Assembly (NCBI RefSeq): GCF_005869845.1
Contig: NZ_VAWF01000001.1
Coordinates: forward strand, 1,798,001 to 1,862,000
Direction of reading: 5' to 3'
Source: Fodinibius saliphilus
Lineage (GTDB): Bacteria; Bacteroidota; Rhodothermia; Balneolales; Balneolaceae
Length of the DNA stretch: 64,000 bases
Shown here: positions 44,352 to 52,982 of the stretch, piece by piece
Layout: every line of letters begins with the position of its first letter
How positions within the stretch are numbered: the first letter of the stretch is position 1
Program-made: the position numbers and the translations under genes
The notes under the pieces: generated by a model
Databases searched by the model: none
The model's input: the letters and a program-made list of their open reading frames with translations, nothing else
Told to the model about the DNA's origin: nothing

Positions 44352-47114
44352 TTATTCCCCTCGGTATGGCACTCCGTCGGTAATCCATTCAGGAGCTTCC
44401 TCTCCCCGCAGATAGTGATCAAAATACTCTTTCATTTTGATTGCATAGTCTAACTTGTTGGCATACTTTTGCAAGTGATGCGGCTCATCACGGTATTGTA
44501 AAAAGACAGCATCCTTATCGAGTCTACGCATTGCCAAGTACATTTCTATTCCCTGATACCATGGCACCGCGGTATCTTCATCTCCAAACATCATCAACAA
44601 GGGAGTATTAATGCGGTCTGCATAAAATACCGGCGAATTTTCAATATAACGCTCGGGATACTCCCACAAGCTTCCCCCGATACGACTTTGGGTTTGCTCA
44701 TATTGAAATTGACGGGCAAGTCCCGATCCCCATCGAATACCACTATAAGCACTCGTCATGTTTGAAACAGGTGCACCGGCAATTGCTGCATCAAATATAT
44801 CGGTCTGGGTAATCATGAAAGCCGTTTGATACCCGCTCCAGGAATGTCCGTGTAGGCCTAATTTGTCAGGGTGTGCAATCCCCATTTCAATTAGCTTTTG
44901 CACACCGGGCACCAAGCTCTTGGTTGATGCAAAACCAGGCGTGCCCACTTCAAAACGGATATCCGGTAGAAACACCACATAGTTATCACTCACCCATTGT
45001 GGGAGCGTAGGACGGTCGTCGGTCGTAATGTTATTAAACTCATACGCCCGTTGCGAAAAGAATCGGTAGTAATAGATCAATACCGGGTATTTTTTATCCG
45101 GATCATAATTATCCGGTTTTATCAAAGCCCCGCGAATAGTTTGTCCGTCATCCATATCCGACCATTCAATAAGCTCAGCCGTTCCCCAATTATAGGTATC
45201 ATGGAGATTTAAATGCAGCCCTGTTAGTCGTTCGGTATCCCCAAACGAAAGATCGTTGCTAACCCACAAGTTTGGATACTCATCATATTTTTCACGGCTA
45301 TAGATAATACGATCTGAATCTTCAGCAGAAGTCACGAAATTGTACTTATGGTCTGTCTCCAATTTTTTTTCTGTTCCAGGCTCATCCAGCTTCAGGGTAT
45401 AAAAACCATAGTTTTTTTTATGGTCATAAAATCCCCGAACTAAGACTTCATCGCTGGGATCAAAAGTTTTGCGATCCTTCTCAGTGCGCTCAATACGATA
45501 TATTATATCCCGGTCACGGCCATCTTCAGTGAGGTTTACGGCTTTACCCTCATCTGTAAAAAACTTCCATACATCGTACTTATCATAGATCATAACGGCT
45601 TTATCTCCCTTCATCCACCCAGCGATTCCATATCCCTGTACCGGATAGGGATAATCATGATCTTCATTATAAAAGGGCGTATCCAGATGCTTTGTGAGAT
45701 TACGATACAGTTCTTCTTCCACATTATACAGATGCCAATCTTTGTCTTGATAAAAAACTACATAATTTCCTTTGGGGGACAGAACGGCGTCAGATCTTAG
45801 CTTCTCAATAACCTTTGTGCGCCCACCTGTTTTCAAGTCAATAATGTAGTAATCGCTGAAAAACCCGTCCCAAGTCATCTCTTGCAGATATGGCACCCGG
45901 GATTGTCCCAACACATAATCAGGATTCTGGCTGACTTCTACATTCGGCACCTTGTGGTCAGCCAGTTGTACCCATTGGGCATTATCCATATGATAAACCG
46001 CTCGATATGTTCGTTTTTTGCGCCAAGTCCATGATTCCTTCTCATGAGTTTTAATCCGGGGATCATCATAATGCCATACATCCATCTCTTTTTTATCCAG
46101 AATCTGTTCCCGACTGTAAATATCTACAGAGTCTGCTTTTTCCTCTTTTTTCTTCTGATTGACTTCAGCCATTTCCCGTGACATTAATCCGAAAAATAAG
46201 CGCTCTCCATTTTCTGTCCATTCCAGGTCGTTATTGGTGCGCAGCGCCCATTCCTTATCAACATCTCCAGCTTCAACCAATGTACGTACACCCTCATCAT
46301 TAACCTGCCAAATCCTCAGGTCTGCATCATCTGTTTCAAACGTAGTATCCAGACTGGCTTGAGTAAAAGCAAGCTTTTCGTCGTTATGATCCCACTCCAG
46401 GTTGGCAAACAGCTGGTTTCCTGCCTTAACTACCGTCTGCTTTTCTGATGAGGACGATTCCAGGTCACGATAAAATAGCCCATTATTAGCCCCATTGGTA
46501 TCAACGACTGAATATGCTAAATGATGAGAAGTACTGTCAAAGGCAACTTCTTTTACAAAAGGGACGCTATACTCTTGACCTGATTCCAAGTTACGCAATA
46601 TCATTTTGGTACCCAGATAATCATTTTTACTCTTTTTATCCTTAATACTTTTAGATTGATAAAAGTGAACTACAGCCCATTTCCCATCATTAGAAAACTC
46701 AAACGATTTTACACTATCCTTTTCAATTGTAGTACCGTTAGCGGTATTTAATAAAGCCAACCCCTGTTTAGGTTTATCCTTTTCAGCTTTTATCTGATCG
46801 ATGAGTTTAGGTTTTAGATAAGCTCCTACCCAATTTCCATTGCGAGTTATCCTAGGATCATCTCCCATCTTGACGGTAAAAATTTTATCCTCTTCCAGGC
46901 TACGAATACGCACTTCACCATCTCCTCTGTCTGGCCAGACACTATATACCAGCCATTCCCCATTGTCTGAAAAGTGAGAGTCTGAAATATCCTCCCATTT
47001 CATCACATCCTCAAAAGTAAGCTTTTTATTTTGTGCCGTGGACAAAAGCGGTATAGCTATTACTACCGTAATCCACATTACAAAAGAACGCAGTACCCAT
47101 TTCATACTAATCAT
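44352..47114 (-). CDS. S9 family peptidase (DPP4/prolyl oligopeptidase-like)
   Basis: A 920-residue exported peptidase with a signal peptide (about 8-27, ending STAQ). Residues about 30-640 are a beta-propeller-like region. The alpha/beta-hydrolase domain carries the catalytic Ser758 (HGHSWSG), Asp847 (GDEDTAVP) and His879 or 880 (EPHHL). This places it with dipeptidyl-peptidase or acylaminoacyl-peptidase-like S9 enzymes that cut peptides in the periplasm. The length is greater than the 700-800 residues usual for S9C, mainly in the propeller. It is a single gene. Confidence 0.93.
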   Translation of the reverse strand: MISMKWVLRSFVMWITVVIAIPLLSTAQNKKLTFEDVMKWEDISDSHFSDNGEWLVYSVWPDRGDGEVRIRSLEEDKIFTVKMGDDPRITRNGNWVGAYLKPKLIDQIKAEKDKPKQGLALLNTANGTTIEKDSVKSFEFSNDGKWAVVHFYQSKSIKDKKSKNDYLGTKMILRNLESGQEYSVPFVKEVAFDSTSHHLAYSVVDTNGANNGLFYRDLESSSSEKQTVVKAGNQLFANLEWDHNDEKLAFTQASLDTTFETDDADLRIWQVNDEGVRTLVEAGDVDKEWALRTNNDLEWTENGERLFFGLMSREMAEVNQKKKEEKADSVDIYSREQILDKKEMDVWHYDDPRIKTHEKESWTWRKKRTYRAVYHMDNAQWVQLADHKVPNVEVSQNPDYVLGQSRVPYLQEMTWDGFFSDYYIIDLKTGGRTKVIEKLRSDAVLSPKGNYVVFYQDKDWHLYNVEEELYRNLTKHLDTPFYNEDHDYPYPVQGYGIAGWMKGDKAVMIYDKYDVWKFFTDEGKAVNLTEDGRDRDIIYRIERTEKDRKTFDPSDEVLVRGFYDHKKNYGFYTLKLDEPGTEKKLETDHKYNFVTSAEDSDRIIYSREKYDEYPNLWVSNDLSFGDTERLTGLHLNLHDTYNWGTAELIEWSDMDDGQTIRGALIKPDNYDPDKKYPVLIYYYRFFSQRAYEFNNITTDDRPTLPQWVSDNYVVFLPDIRFEVGTPGFASTKSLVPGVQKLIEMGIAHPDKLGLHGHSWSGYQTAFMITQTDIFDAAIAGAPVSNMTSAYSGIRWGSGLARQFQYEQTQSRIGGSLWEYPERYIENSPVFYADRINTPLLMMFGDEDTAVPWYQGIEMYLAMRRLDKDAVFLQYRDEPHHLQKYANKLDYAIKMKEYFDHYLRGEEAPEWITDGVPYRGE

Positions 47115-47376
47115 AATGTCTGACTTTTTTTTCGATTACCATAACTATTGTATCTGCTGATTCCTACCACCTGTACAATAGAAAAACTTTGTTTACACAA
47201 TGAGAAGAAATAATATTGTTATTGCAACTCTTTCACTCCCTTTTTTGTATAGTTTTACGAACTTCTACCAAGACCAAATATTTAGTCACAAATTACATTA
47301 TACTTTCGATTGATTAACCTGAATATCTTGTATTTTTTAAAATTAGTTTTTAAACGGATTATCAAAATTGCTCCTT

Positions 47377-47943
47377 ATGGAACAGCCCTATAGTTATTCT
47401 TGGTATATTGAACAATTCGAAAAAACTAAAAAAGACGCTGAGAGTTTTATCTTGTCGGTTGATGAAGTACAACTTTTTCAACCCCCTTCAAAGGGTACAT
47501 GGTGTATTGCAGAATGTTTTAGCCATTTAATCAATTATGGGAACCTATATTTCAATGATTTAGCGGCCAGTATCTCGAACCCTTCGGCGACAACTAAGAA
47601 TATCCAGCGTCCTTTTCCGCCCCGTTGGCTAGTAAGAAAACTAGTAACATGGTTCGAACCCCCATACAAGATCAAATTAAAAACAGTACCTCAAATGAAA
47701 CCGGATCCTGTTTCCGGCTATAATCGCATGAATTTACTTAATGATTATATTTCTCTGCAAGATCAATTTATTGCTCAACTGGAGAAAGGCCGTCATCACC
47801 ATGCAGACCTGGGACGAATAAAGATGAAACATCCTTTAATTTCATTAATCAAGATGACACTGACAGAAACGTTCGCCCTTGCCGAAGCCCATCAAAGAAG
47901 ACACTTCTGGCAAGCTGAACAAATACTGCATACACTTCAATAG
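47377..47943 (+). CDS. DinB-family protein
   Basis: An approximately 188-residue four-helix-bundle protein of the DinB/YfiT superfamily. Start chosen at ATG 47377 (MEQPYSYSW) instead of the TTG at 47368. GTWCIAECFSHLINYG provides the first metal-binding His and EAHQRRHFWQAEQILH the second and third. Such proteins bind a divalent metal and may be thiol-dependent transferases; the substrate here is unknown. Convergent with crtZ. Confidence 0.85.
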   Translation: MEQPYSYSWYIEQFEKTKKDAESFILSVDEVQLFQPPSKGTWCIAECFSHLINYGNLYFNDLAASISNPSATTKNIQRPFPPRWLVRKLVTWFEPPYKIKLKTVPQMKPDPVSGYNRMNLLNDYISLQDQFIAQLEKGRHHHADLGRIKMKHPLISLIKMTLTETFALAEAHQRRHFWQAEQILHTLQ

Positions 47944-47949
47944 CAGCCG

Positions 47950-48396
47950 TCATTCTTTATATTTGTCATATGGAAATAAGAATAACCCATAAGGCTCCTG
48001 CCCTTTTTTATCGATAGACTGGTGATGGCGCTGATGGGCATATCTTATTAGTCGCATAATTTTACTATCACTTTTGAACGGCATAAAGCGCTTGTGTGCG
48101 AAGAGATCGTGAATTATAAAGTATAGCACCCCATAAATGGCAATACCGCTGCCTATCGCAAAATTCACGGAAGTAAGAGGGGAATCAATACCAACATAAA
48201 TGAGGTATAAAGAGATACCTGCGAAGAAGAGAGAAAAAAGATCATTCATCTCAAATAAACCGTGTGTGGATTCATGATGTGAACGATGAACCTGCCAAAG
48301 TAGTCCATGAAAAATAAATCGATGGACCAGGTATGAAATGATCTCCATCCCTGCAAAGCCCAACAAAATCCATCCTGTAAAAATCAATATATCCAT
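47950..48396 (-). CDS. crtZ: Beta-carotene hydroxylase (fatty acid hydroxylase superfamily)
   Basis: A 148-residue membrane di-iron enzyme. The His boxes HRFIFH, HRSHH, HDLFAHKRF and HQRHHQS are all present with the CrtZ spacing, so it should hydroxylate C-3 of carotenoid rings (for example beta-carotene to zeaxanthin). Length is normal for CrtZ. Its promoter region holds a perfect 14-bp palindrome (48500-48513). No other carotenoid gene is in the window. Carotenoid pigments are common in this phylum. Confidence 0.93.
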   Translation of the reverse strand: MDILIFTGWILLGFAGMEIISYLVHRFIFHGLLWQVHRSHHESTHGLFEMNDLFSLFFAGISLYLIYVGIDSPLTSVNFAIGSGIAIYGVLYFIIHDLFAHKRFMPFKSDSKIMRLIRYAHQRHHQSIDKKGQEPYGLFLFPYDKYKE

Positions 48397-48856
48397 ACTT
48401 ATATCTTTTATTATTATTTAATAACGACCTTATCTAAAATCATATTTAATAGGTGTCGAACAATAATGATAACATTGACTTCTGCATCCTCGTTTAGATA
48501 GTACTTAAGTACTTTGACAATCTCAGTGATTAACTCTCAGATTATATAAGAGGCTCATTACCTATTAACGGGAGTATATTTTTTCAAAGCTGTGGGCGTT
48601 TAGGTTTTGCAAAGCCGCCTATGAGTAAAATGAAAAACTAAAACAGTAATAGATATCAGCAATCTACCTTATAGAAAATTAACTTATAAAATGGGGAATG
48701 TTTTCAGGGGGCATCAGCGTTATTAACCGCTCGATATGTTATATTATAAAAAATATCGACTCACGGTGTTACAATATTAAAGATACATAACAGTTGATAA
48801 AACAAAGCCTTGAAGCTATAAGAAAAACAGTTCTATAACACTATCTACCAATCATT
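48397..48856. other. Divergent control region, crtZ / TetR
   Basis: 460 AT-rich bases without a gene; contains the palindrome AGTACTTAAGTACT at 48500-48513. Confidence 0.6.
48500..48513. promoter_or_regulatory. Perfect palindrome upstream of crtZ
   Basis: AGTACTTAAGTACT is self-complementary, 104 bases upstream of the crtZ ATG. It could be an operator (for example for the TetR-type neighbour); only one copy is visible. Confidence 0.3.
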
Positions 48857-49558
48857 ATGGATGATACTTTTGATCCTGAAATTTTTGAATTAAAGTTCCA
48901 ATTAGCTGATGTCGCAACGGACCTGTATATAGAGGGCGATGGCGACTTTTTAATTAAAGAAGTGGCACAAGCAGCAGATCTCACTCCCGCTGAAGTCTTC
49001 AACTATTTTGCGAATAAAAAGTCGATTCTGGAATTCTATTATGCTTCCTTAGTCATTCGCTATGAAATGATGATTAGTGAGATAGATAGCTTTGAATCGT
49101 ATACAATTAAAGAAAAGCTTTCAAACTTTATCTTCACTAATTTTGATCTACTAAGCGAAAAAGAAGCATTTGTTGAAGATACATTCAAAGAATATATCAT
49201 CCATAGTTATTCTAAAACGGATTATGAAAAAGAGGTAGAACGATTAACCAAGCAGTTTCTTGAAAATGATGATCAAATATCTATAACCTCTACCCTGGCC
49301 CTCAATTCTTATGCTTACTCTTTTTTAAGACGCCAATACCTTGAGCTGATCCGGTTTTGGTTGAATGACACAAGTGACGATAAAGAATTAACAATGGAGT
49401 TAACAGATAAGCTCACCGGGGTTCTCGAAGAAATGCTCTACAATCCCGTTCTTGACAAAAGCTTTGATCTACTAAAATTCATAAATGCCAATCGGAAAGA
49501 ATTTTTCAAAAATATTCCTGTTGTAAAACAAGTTTGTTCTAAAATTGAAATCAAATAA
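48857..49558 (+). CDS. TetR-family regulator
   Basis: A 233-residue protein with an N-terminal helix-turn-helix (about 15-58: KEVAQAADLTPAEVFNYFANKKSILEFYYASL) and a ligand domain of low similarity. It begins an operon with an ABC1 kinase 3 bases downstream, a pairing seen in related bacteria. The regulator may control the kinase and lipid-related genes. Ligand unknown. Confidence 0.85.
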   Translation: MDDTFDPEIFELKFQLADVATDLYIEGDGDFLIKEVAQAADLTPAEVFNYFANKKSILEFYYASLVIRYEMMISEIDSFESYTIKEKLSNFIFTNFDLLSEKEAFVEDTFKEYIIHSYSKTDYEKEVERLTKQFLENDDQISITSTLALNSYAYSFLRRQYLELIRFWLNDTSDDKELTMELTDKLTGVLEEMLYNPVLDKSFDLLKFINANRKEFFKNIPVVKQVCSKIEIK

Positions 49559-49561
49559 ACT

Positions 49562-50890
49562 ATGAGCAACGATTTTCCATCATCAAAGCTTGAGCGCGGT
49601 AAAATTTTTGCTAAAACCGGGCTTAAGGTAGGTACCAACTATGCTAAACGATACCTCAAAAAATCAGTTGGTAAAAAAGAATCCGAAGAAGAAGGCAAAG
49701 AGTTCCATACTAAAAATGCACGGCACGTATTTAATGAATTCACCAAGCTTCGCGGTACAGCACTTAAGATAGCTCAATCATTGAGTATGGACGATGGTAT
49801 GCTCCCTGAAGAGTTTGCTGAAGTAATGAGCGAATCCCAATACAGTGTCCCGCCTATTAATAAAGCCCTTGCACGCTCTATTATTCGAAAAGAACTCGGT
49901 GATTATCCTGAAAAACTTTTTGCTGAATTTAACCCTGAAGCTTTTGCAGCCGCTTCTATTGGACAAGTGCATGAAGCACGACTAAAAAATGGACAAAAGG
50001 TAGCAGTAAAAATCCAATATCCAAATGTGAAGAATACCATTCATTCTGATATGGCGATGGCCAAAACGTTAGTGAACAGGGTTATTAGTGGAAATGGTTC
50101 TTTTGATGAGTATTTTGAAGAAATTGAAGAGACACTGATGGAAGAAACAGATTACCATCAAGAGGCCGAATACCTGGAATATTTCCATAACCGATTTTCG
50201 GAGGGAGCGGTCATTACTCCTGAATATATTAAGGAGTTATCCACGGAAAAAGTATTAACCATGTCTTTTATTGAGGGGCATCACCTAAAAGAGTTTTTAG
50301 CTGACAATCCCAGCCAAGAAAAGAAAAACCACTTTGGACAATTGCTCTGGGATTTTTTCCATGATCAAGTGGAACAACGAGATTTTATTCATGCCGACAC
50401 ACATCCGGGCAATTTTTTCTTTCGGGAAGATAACAAACTTGGGGTCATCGACTTTGGCTGTGTCAAAAAGTTCTCAGAAGAGTTTACGCACAACTACATG
50501 AAACTTTTGCCCACACACTTGGAACAAGATGAGCAAAAGATTCGCAAACTCTATAAGCAGTTGGATATCATCAAAGAAAACCCTAAAAATCCAGCAAAGG
50601 AAGAGGAATTTTTCCAGTTCTGTAAGGCCTATGGAGATATCTTTGCCCAACCGTACATGGGAAATGAATTTGATTTTGGTGATCGCGAATTCAAAGAAAA
50701 TTTAACACGATTTGCCAAAGAGCTGCCTATTAAAAACGAACCGCGAGGTGACAAGAACTTTATCTACAGCACCAAGGTACATATGGGACTTTATAACATC
50801 TTAATGAAATTACAGGCGCAAATAGATACAGAACGGAGCAAAAAATTAACCCATACCATGATTGATGTGATGGAGCAAGAAGCGGCATAA
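49562..50890 (+). CDS. ABC1/UbiB (AarF) family atypical kinase
   Basis: A 442-residue protein kinase-like enzyme with the family's A-rich loop AAASIGQVHEARL (about 120-132, replacing a Gly-rich loop), VAVKIQYPNV with the ATP-binding Lys, HADTHPGNFFF (catalytic loop) and IDFGCVKKF (DFG). UbiB proteins support quinone biosynthesis or lipid transport as ATPases. It is coupled to the TetR-family gene (3-base gap) and followed by a terminator at 50895-50925. Confidence 0.92.
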   Translation: MSNDFPSSKLERGKIFAKTGLKVGTNYAKRYLKKSVGKKESEEEGKEFHTKNARHVFNEFTKLRGTALKIAQSLSMDDGMLPEEFAEVMSESQYSVPPINKALARSIIRKELGDYPEKLFAEFNPEAFAAASIGQVHEARLKNGQKVAVKIQYPNVKNTIHSDMAMAKTLVNRVISGNGSFDEYFEEIEETLMEETDYHQEAEYLEYFHNRFSEGAVITPEYIKELSTEKVLTMSFIEGHHLKEFLADNPSQEKKNHFGQLLWDFFHDQVEQRDFIHADTHPGNFFFREDNKLGVIDFGCVKKFSEEFTHNYMKLLPTHLEQDEQKIRKLYKQLDIIKENPKNPAKEEEFFQFCKAYGDIFAQPYMGNEFDFGDREFKENLTRFAKELPIKNEPRGDKNFIYSTKVHMGLYNILMKLQAQIDTERSKKLTHTMIDVMEQEAA

Positions 50891-50894
50891 AAAA

Positions 50895-50925
50895 AGCCCG
50901 CAACGTTTTCATCAACGTGCGGGCT
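50895..50925. terminator. Bidirectional terminator, ABC1 kinase / hflC
   Basis: AGCCCGCAACGTT (50895-50907) pairs with AACGTGCGGGCT (50914-50925) with a one-base bulge and 6-base loop; between convergent genes with A and T tracts. Confidence 0.8.
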
Positions 50926-50946
50926 CAATGCTAGTTCGTTTCCAGA

Positions 50947-51894
50947 TCAGTCTTGAATACTATTTAGATACTCATAGAACTCGCTTTCTGTAGAAAGAAT
51001 AATTGACGTTTGCTCATCAAAGACCTTCCCATATGATTCCATAGTTCGAGTAAAGTTGTACAGTTCGCGCGCCGCCCGGGATTGATCATACGCTTCTGCA
51101 TAAATTGCAGTTGCTTCCGCATCCGCTTTTCCCCGTATCTCTTCTGCCTCACGAAATGCCTCTGACTGAATTGATTTCAGCTCACGTTCTTTTTCACCGT
51201 TGATGCGGGCAGCTTCTCCCTGTCCTTCAGATCGAAATTTATCCGCGATACGATTCCGTTCACTGATCATACGATCGTATACTGTTTTTCGGACCTCCTC
51301 AACGTAATTAATGCGTTTGAATCGGAAGTCCAGAACTTCCAGACCTAAATCGGAAGCACGTTTATTTGCCAGCTGCTGAATAGCTGTCTGAATGGAATCT
51401 CGTCCTACCACGATGTCTGCCAGTGAGTCTTCCACAATCTCTGTTATTGTAGCTCCTGTTTCAGGATCACGATTGGTCGATCGTACGACTTCTACCAAAT
51501 CATGAGAAGCAATGGCATTACGTGTTTCCCCATCCAGGATGTCATCGAGGCGAGATTGCGCTCCACGCTCATCCCGTAATCGTTTGAAGAACTGCAGGGG
51601 ATCGGTAATCTGCCATCGAGCATATGTATCAACAAAAATAAACTTTTTGTCTTTGGTCGGCACTTGGTTTCGATCACCATCCCACTCTAGGTAACGTTTA
51701 TCAAAGAAGTTAGCTGTTTGTACAAAAGGAATTTTCATCTTCATTCCCGGTTCGGTAATCGTTTCGCCCACGGGATCACCGAACTGTGTTATGACAACCT
51801 GCTCAGTCTCATCAACGATATAGAAACCATCAAGTCCAATGAGAACAAGTAGGCCAAGAACAATAAATAATGTAATACTTTTCCAATTCTTCAT
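50947..51894 (-). CDS. hflC: Protease modulator HflC
   Basis: A 315-residue SPFH/band-7 membrane protein with an N-terminal membrane helix (about 5-22) and the stomatin-like domain (VDETEQVVITQFGDPVGE to about 200), then a long coiled coil (about 210-280). With HflK it forms a periplasmic ring complex that restrains FtsH. It starts 2 bases after hflK's stop and is therefore coupled. Length normal. Confidence 0.95.
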   Translation of the reverse strand: MKNWKSITLFIVLGLLVLIGLDGFYIVDETEQVVITQFGDPVGETITEPGMKMKIPFVQTANFFDKRYLEWDGDRNQVPTKDKKFIFVDTYARWQITDPLQFFKRLRDERGAQSRLDDILDGETRNAIASHDLVEVVRSTNRDPETGATITEIVEDSLADIVVGRDSIQTAIQQLANKRASDLGLEVLDFRFKRINYVEEVRKTVYDRMISERNRIADKFRSEGQGEAARINGEKERELKSIQSEAFREAEEIRGKADAEATAIYAEAYDQSRAARELYNFTRTMESYGKVFDEQTSIILSTESEFYEYLNSIQD

Positions 51895-51896
51895 AG

Positions 51897-52907
51897 TTAG
51901 TTACCCTGTGCGTTTGTATTTGAATTATTCGCCTTTACGCCATCCATCTGCATTTGTAACAGTGGCAGTACGCTGTTGCCATTTTGGTCCGTCACGATCT
52001 TATTACCCATCTTCGGGATAATATCTTCGAGCGTCTCCAAATAAATTCGGCGCTTGGTAACTTCTGGGGCTTTAACATATTCACGATAGAGTTGATTAAA
52101 ACGTGAAGCCTCACCCTCTGCCCGGTTTATTCTGTCAATAGAATAACCTTCAGCTTTTTGGATTGTTTCCTGGGCCTGTCCCCTTGCTTTGGGAATCACT
52201 TTGTTATACTCCGATTTCGCCTGATTGATCAGCGTCTCTTTTTGTTGCTGTGCTTCGTTTACAGCATTAAAAGATGGTTTCACCGGATCCGGCGGATTAA
52301 TATCCTGAAGTACAATTTGTTCAATTTGCAATCCTGCCTCATACTCATCACAGATCTCTTGAATCAACTGTTGTGCTTCTAAAGTAACCTCGGCACGTCC
52401 TACTGTTAGCACCTCATTCACTGTACGGTCTCCAACAATTTGACGCATTGCCGACTCAGAGATATCGCGCAGTGTTTGTTCCGGATTTCGAATTTTAAAT
52501 AAGAAATTATACGGATCTGAAACCCGGTACTGTACAACCCATTCTACGTCAGCAAGATTAAGGTCACCGGTAAGCATAAGTGATTCATCCGTATATCCAG
52601 CTTTCTGATAGCTTGATCGAACGTTTGCACTCGTCGTTCGATAACCAAACTCATGCTTTAGCTGACGTTCAACAGGCACATAGCGAACTTCTTCAATAAA
52701 AGGCGCTTTAAAATTCAAACCAGGCTGTGCTGTACGTGTAAATTCACCAAATCGTGTTACAATGCCTACTTCTTCAGGATTAACCGTAAAAAAGGAGGCA
52801 AAAATCACGATAAAAACTAAAACACCCAGAATAATAAACCGGATGTTTTTGCTCAAACTTTTGAGCTGTGGCGGCATATCCATGCCAGAAAAATTATCTT
52901 GAGCCAT
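51897..52907 (-). CDS. hflK: FtsH protease activity modulator HflK
   Basis: A 336-residue SPFH-domain protein with a membrane helix at about 24-42, band-7 region (NPEEVGIVTRFGEF... GDLNLADVEWVVQYRV) and a coiled coil (about 220-290). The N-terminal cytoplasmic part is short compared with E. coli HflK, which has a Gly-rich start. It is the first gene of hflKC and is preceded by a SpoIIE-type phosphatase gene on the same strand with a 75-base gap. Confidence 0.95.
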   Translation of the reverse strand: MAQDNFSGMDMPPQLKSLSKNIRFIILGVLVFIVIFASFFTVNPEEVGIVTRFGEFTRTAQPGLNFKAPFIEEVRYVPVERQLKHEFGYRTTSANVRSSYQKAGYTDESLMLTGDLNLADVEWVVQYRVSDPYNFLFKIRNPEQTLRDISESAMRQIVGDRTVNEVLTVGRAEVTLEAQQLIQEICDEYEAGLQIEQIVLQDINPPDPVKPSFNAVNEAQQQKETLINQAKSEYNKVIPKARGQAQETIQKAEGYSIDRINRAEGEASRFNQLYREYVKAPEVTKRRIYLETLEDIIPKMGNKIVTDQNGNSVLPLLQMQMDGVKANNSNTNAQGN

Positions 52908-52982
52908 TAGTACTATGTTTTCAGATTAGAGAGAATAGAGATGAAAATAAAAAATAAACCAACAATGTTAAGAAACTGCATT

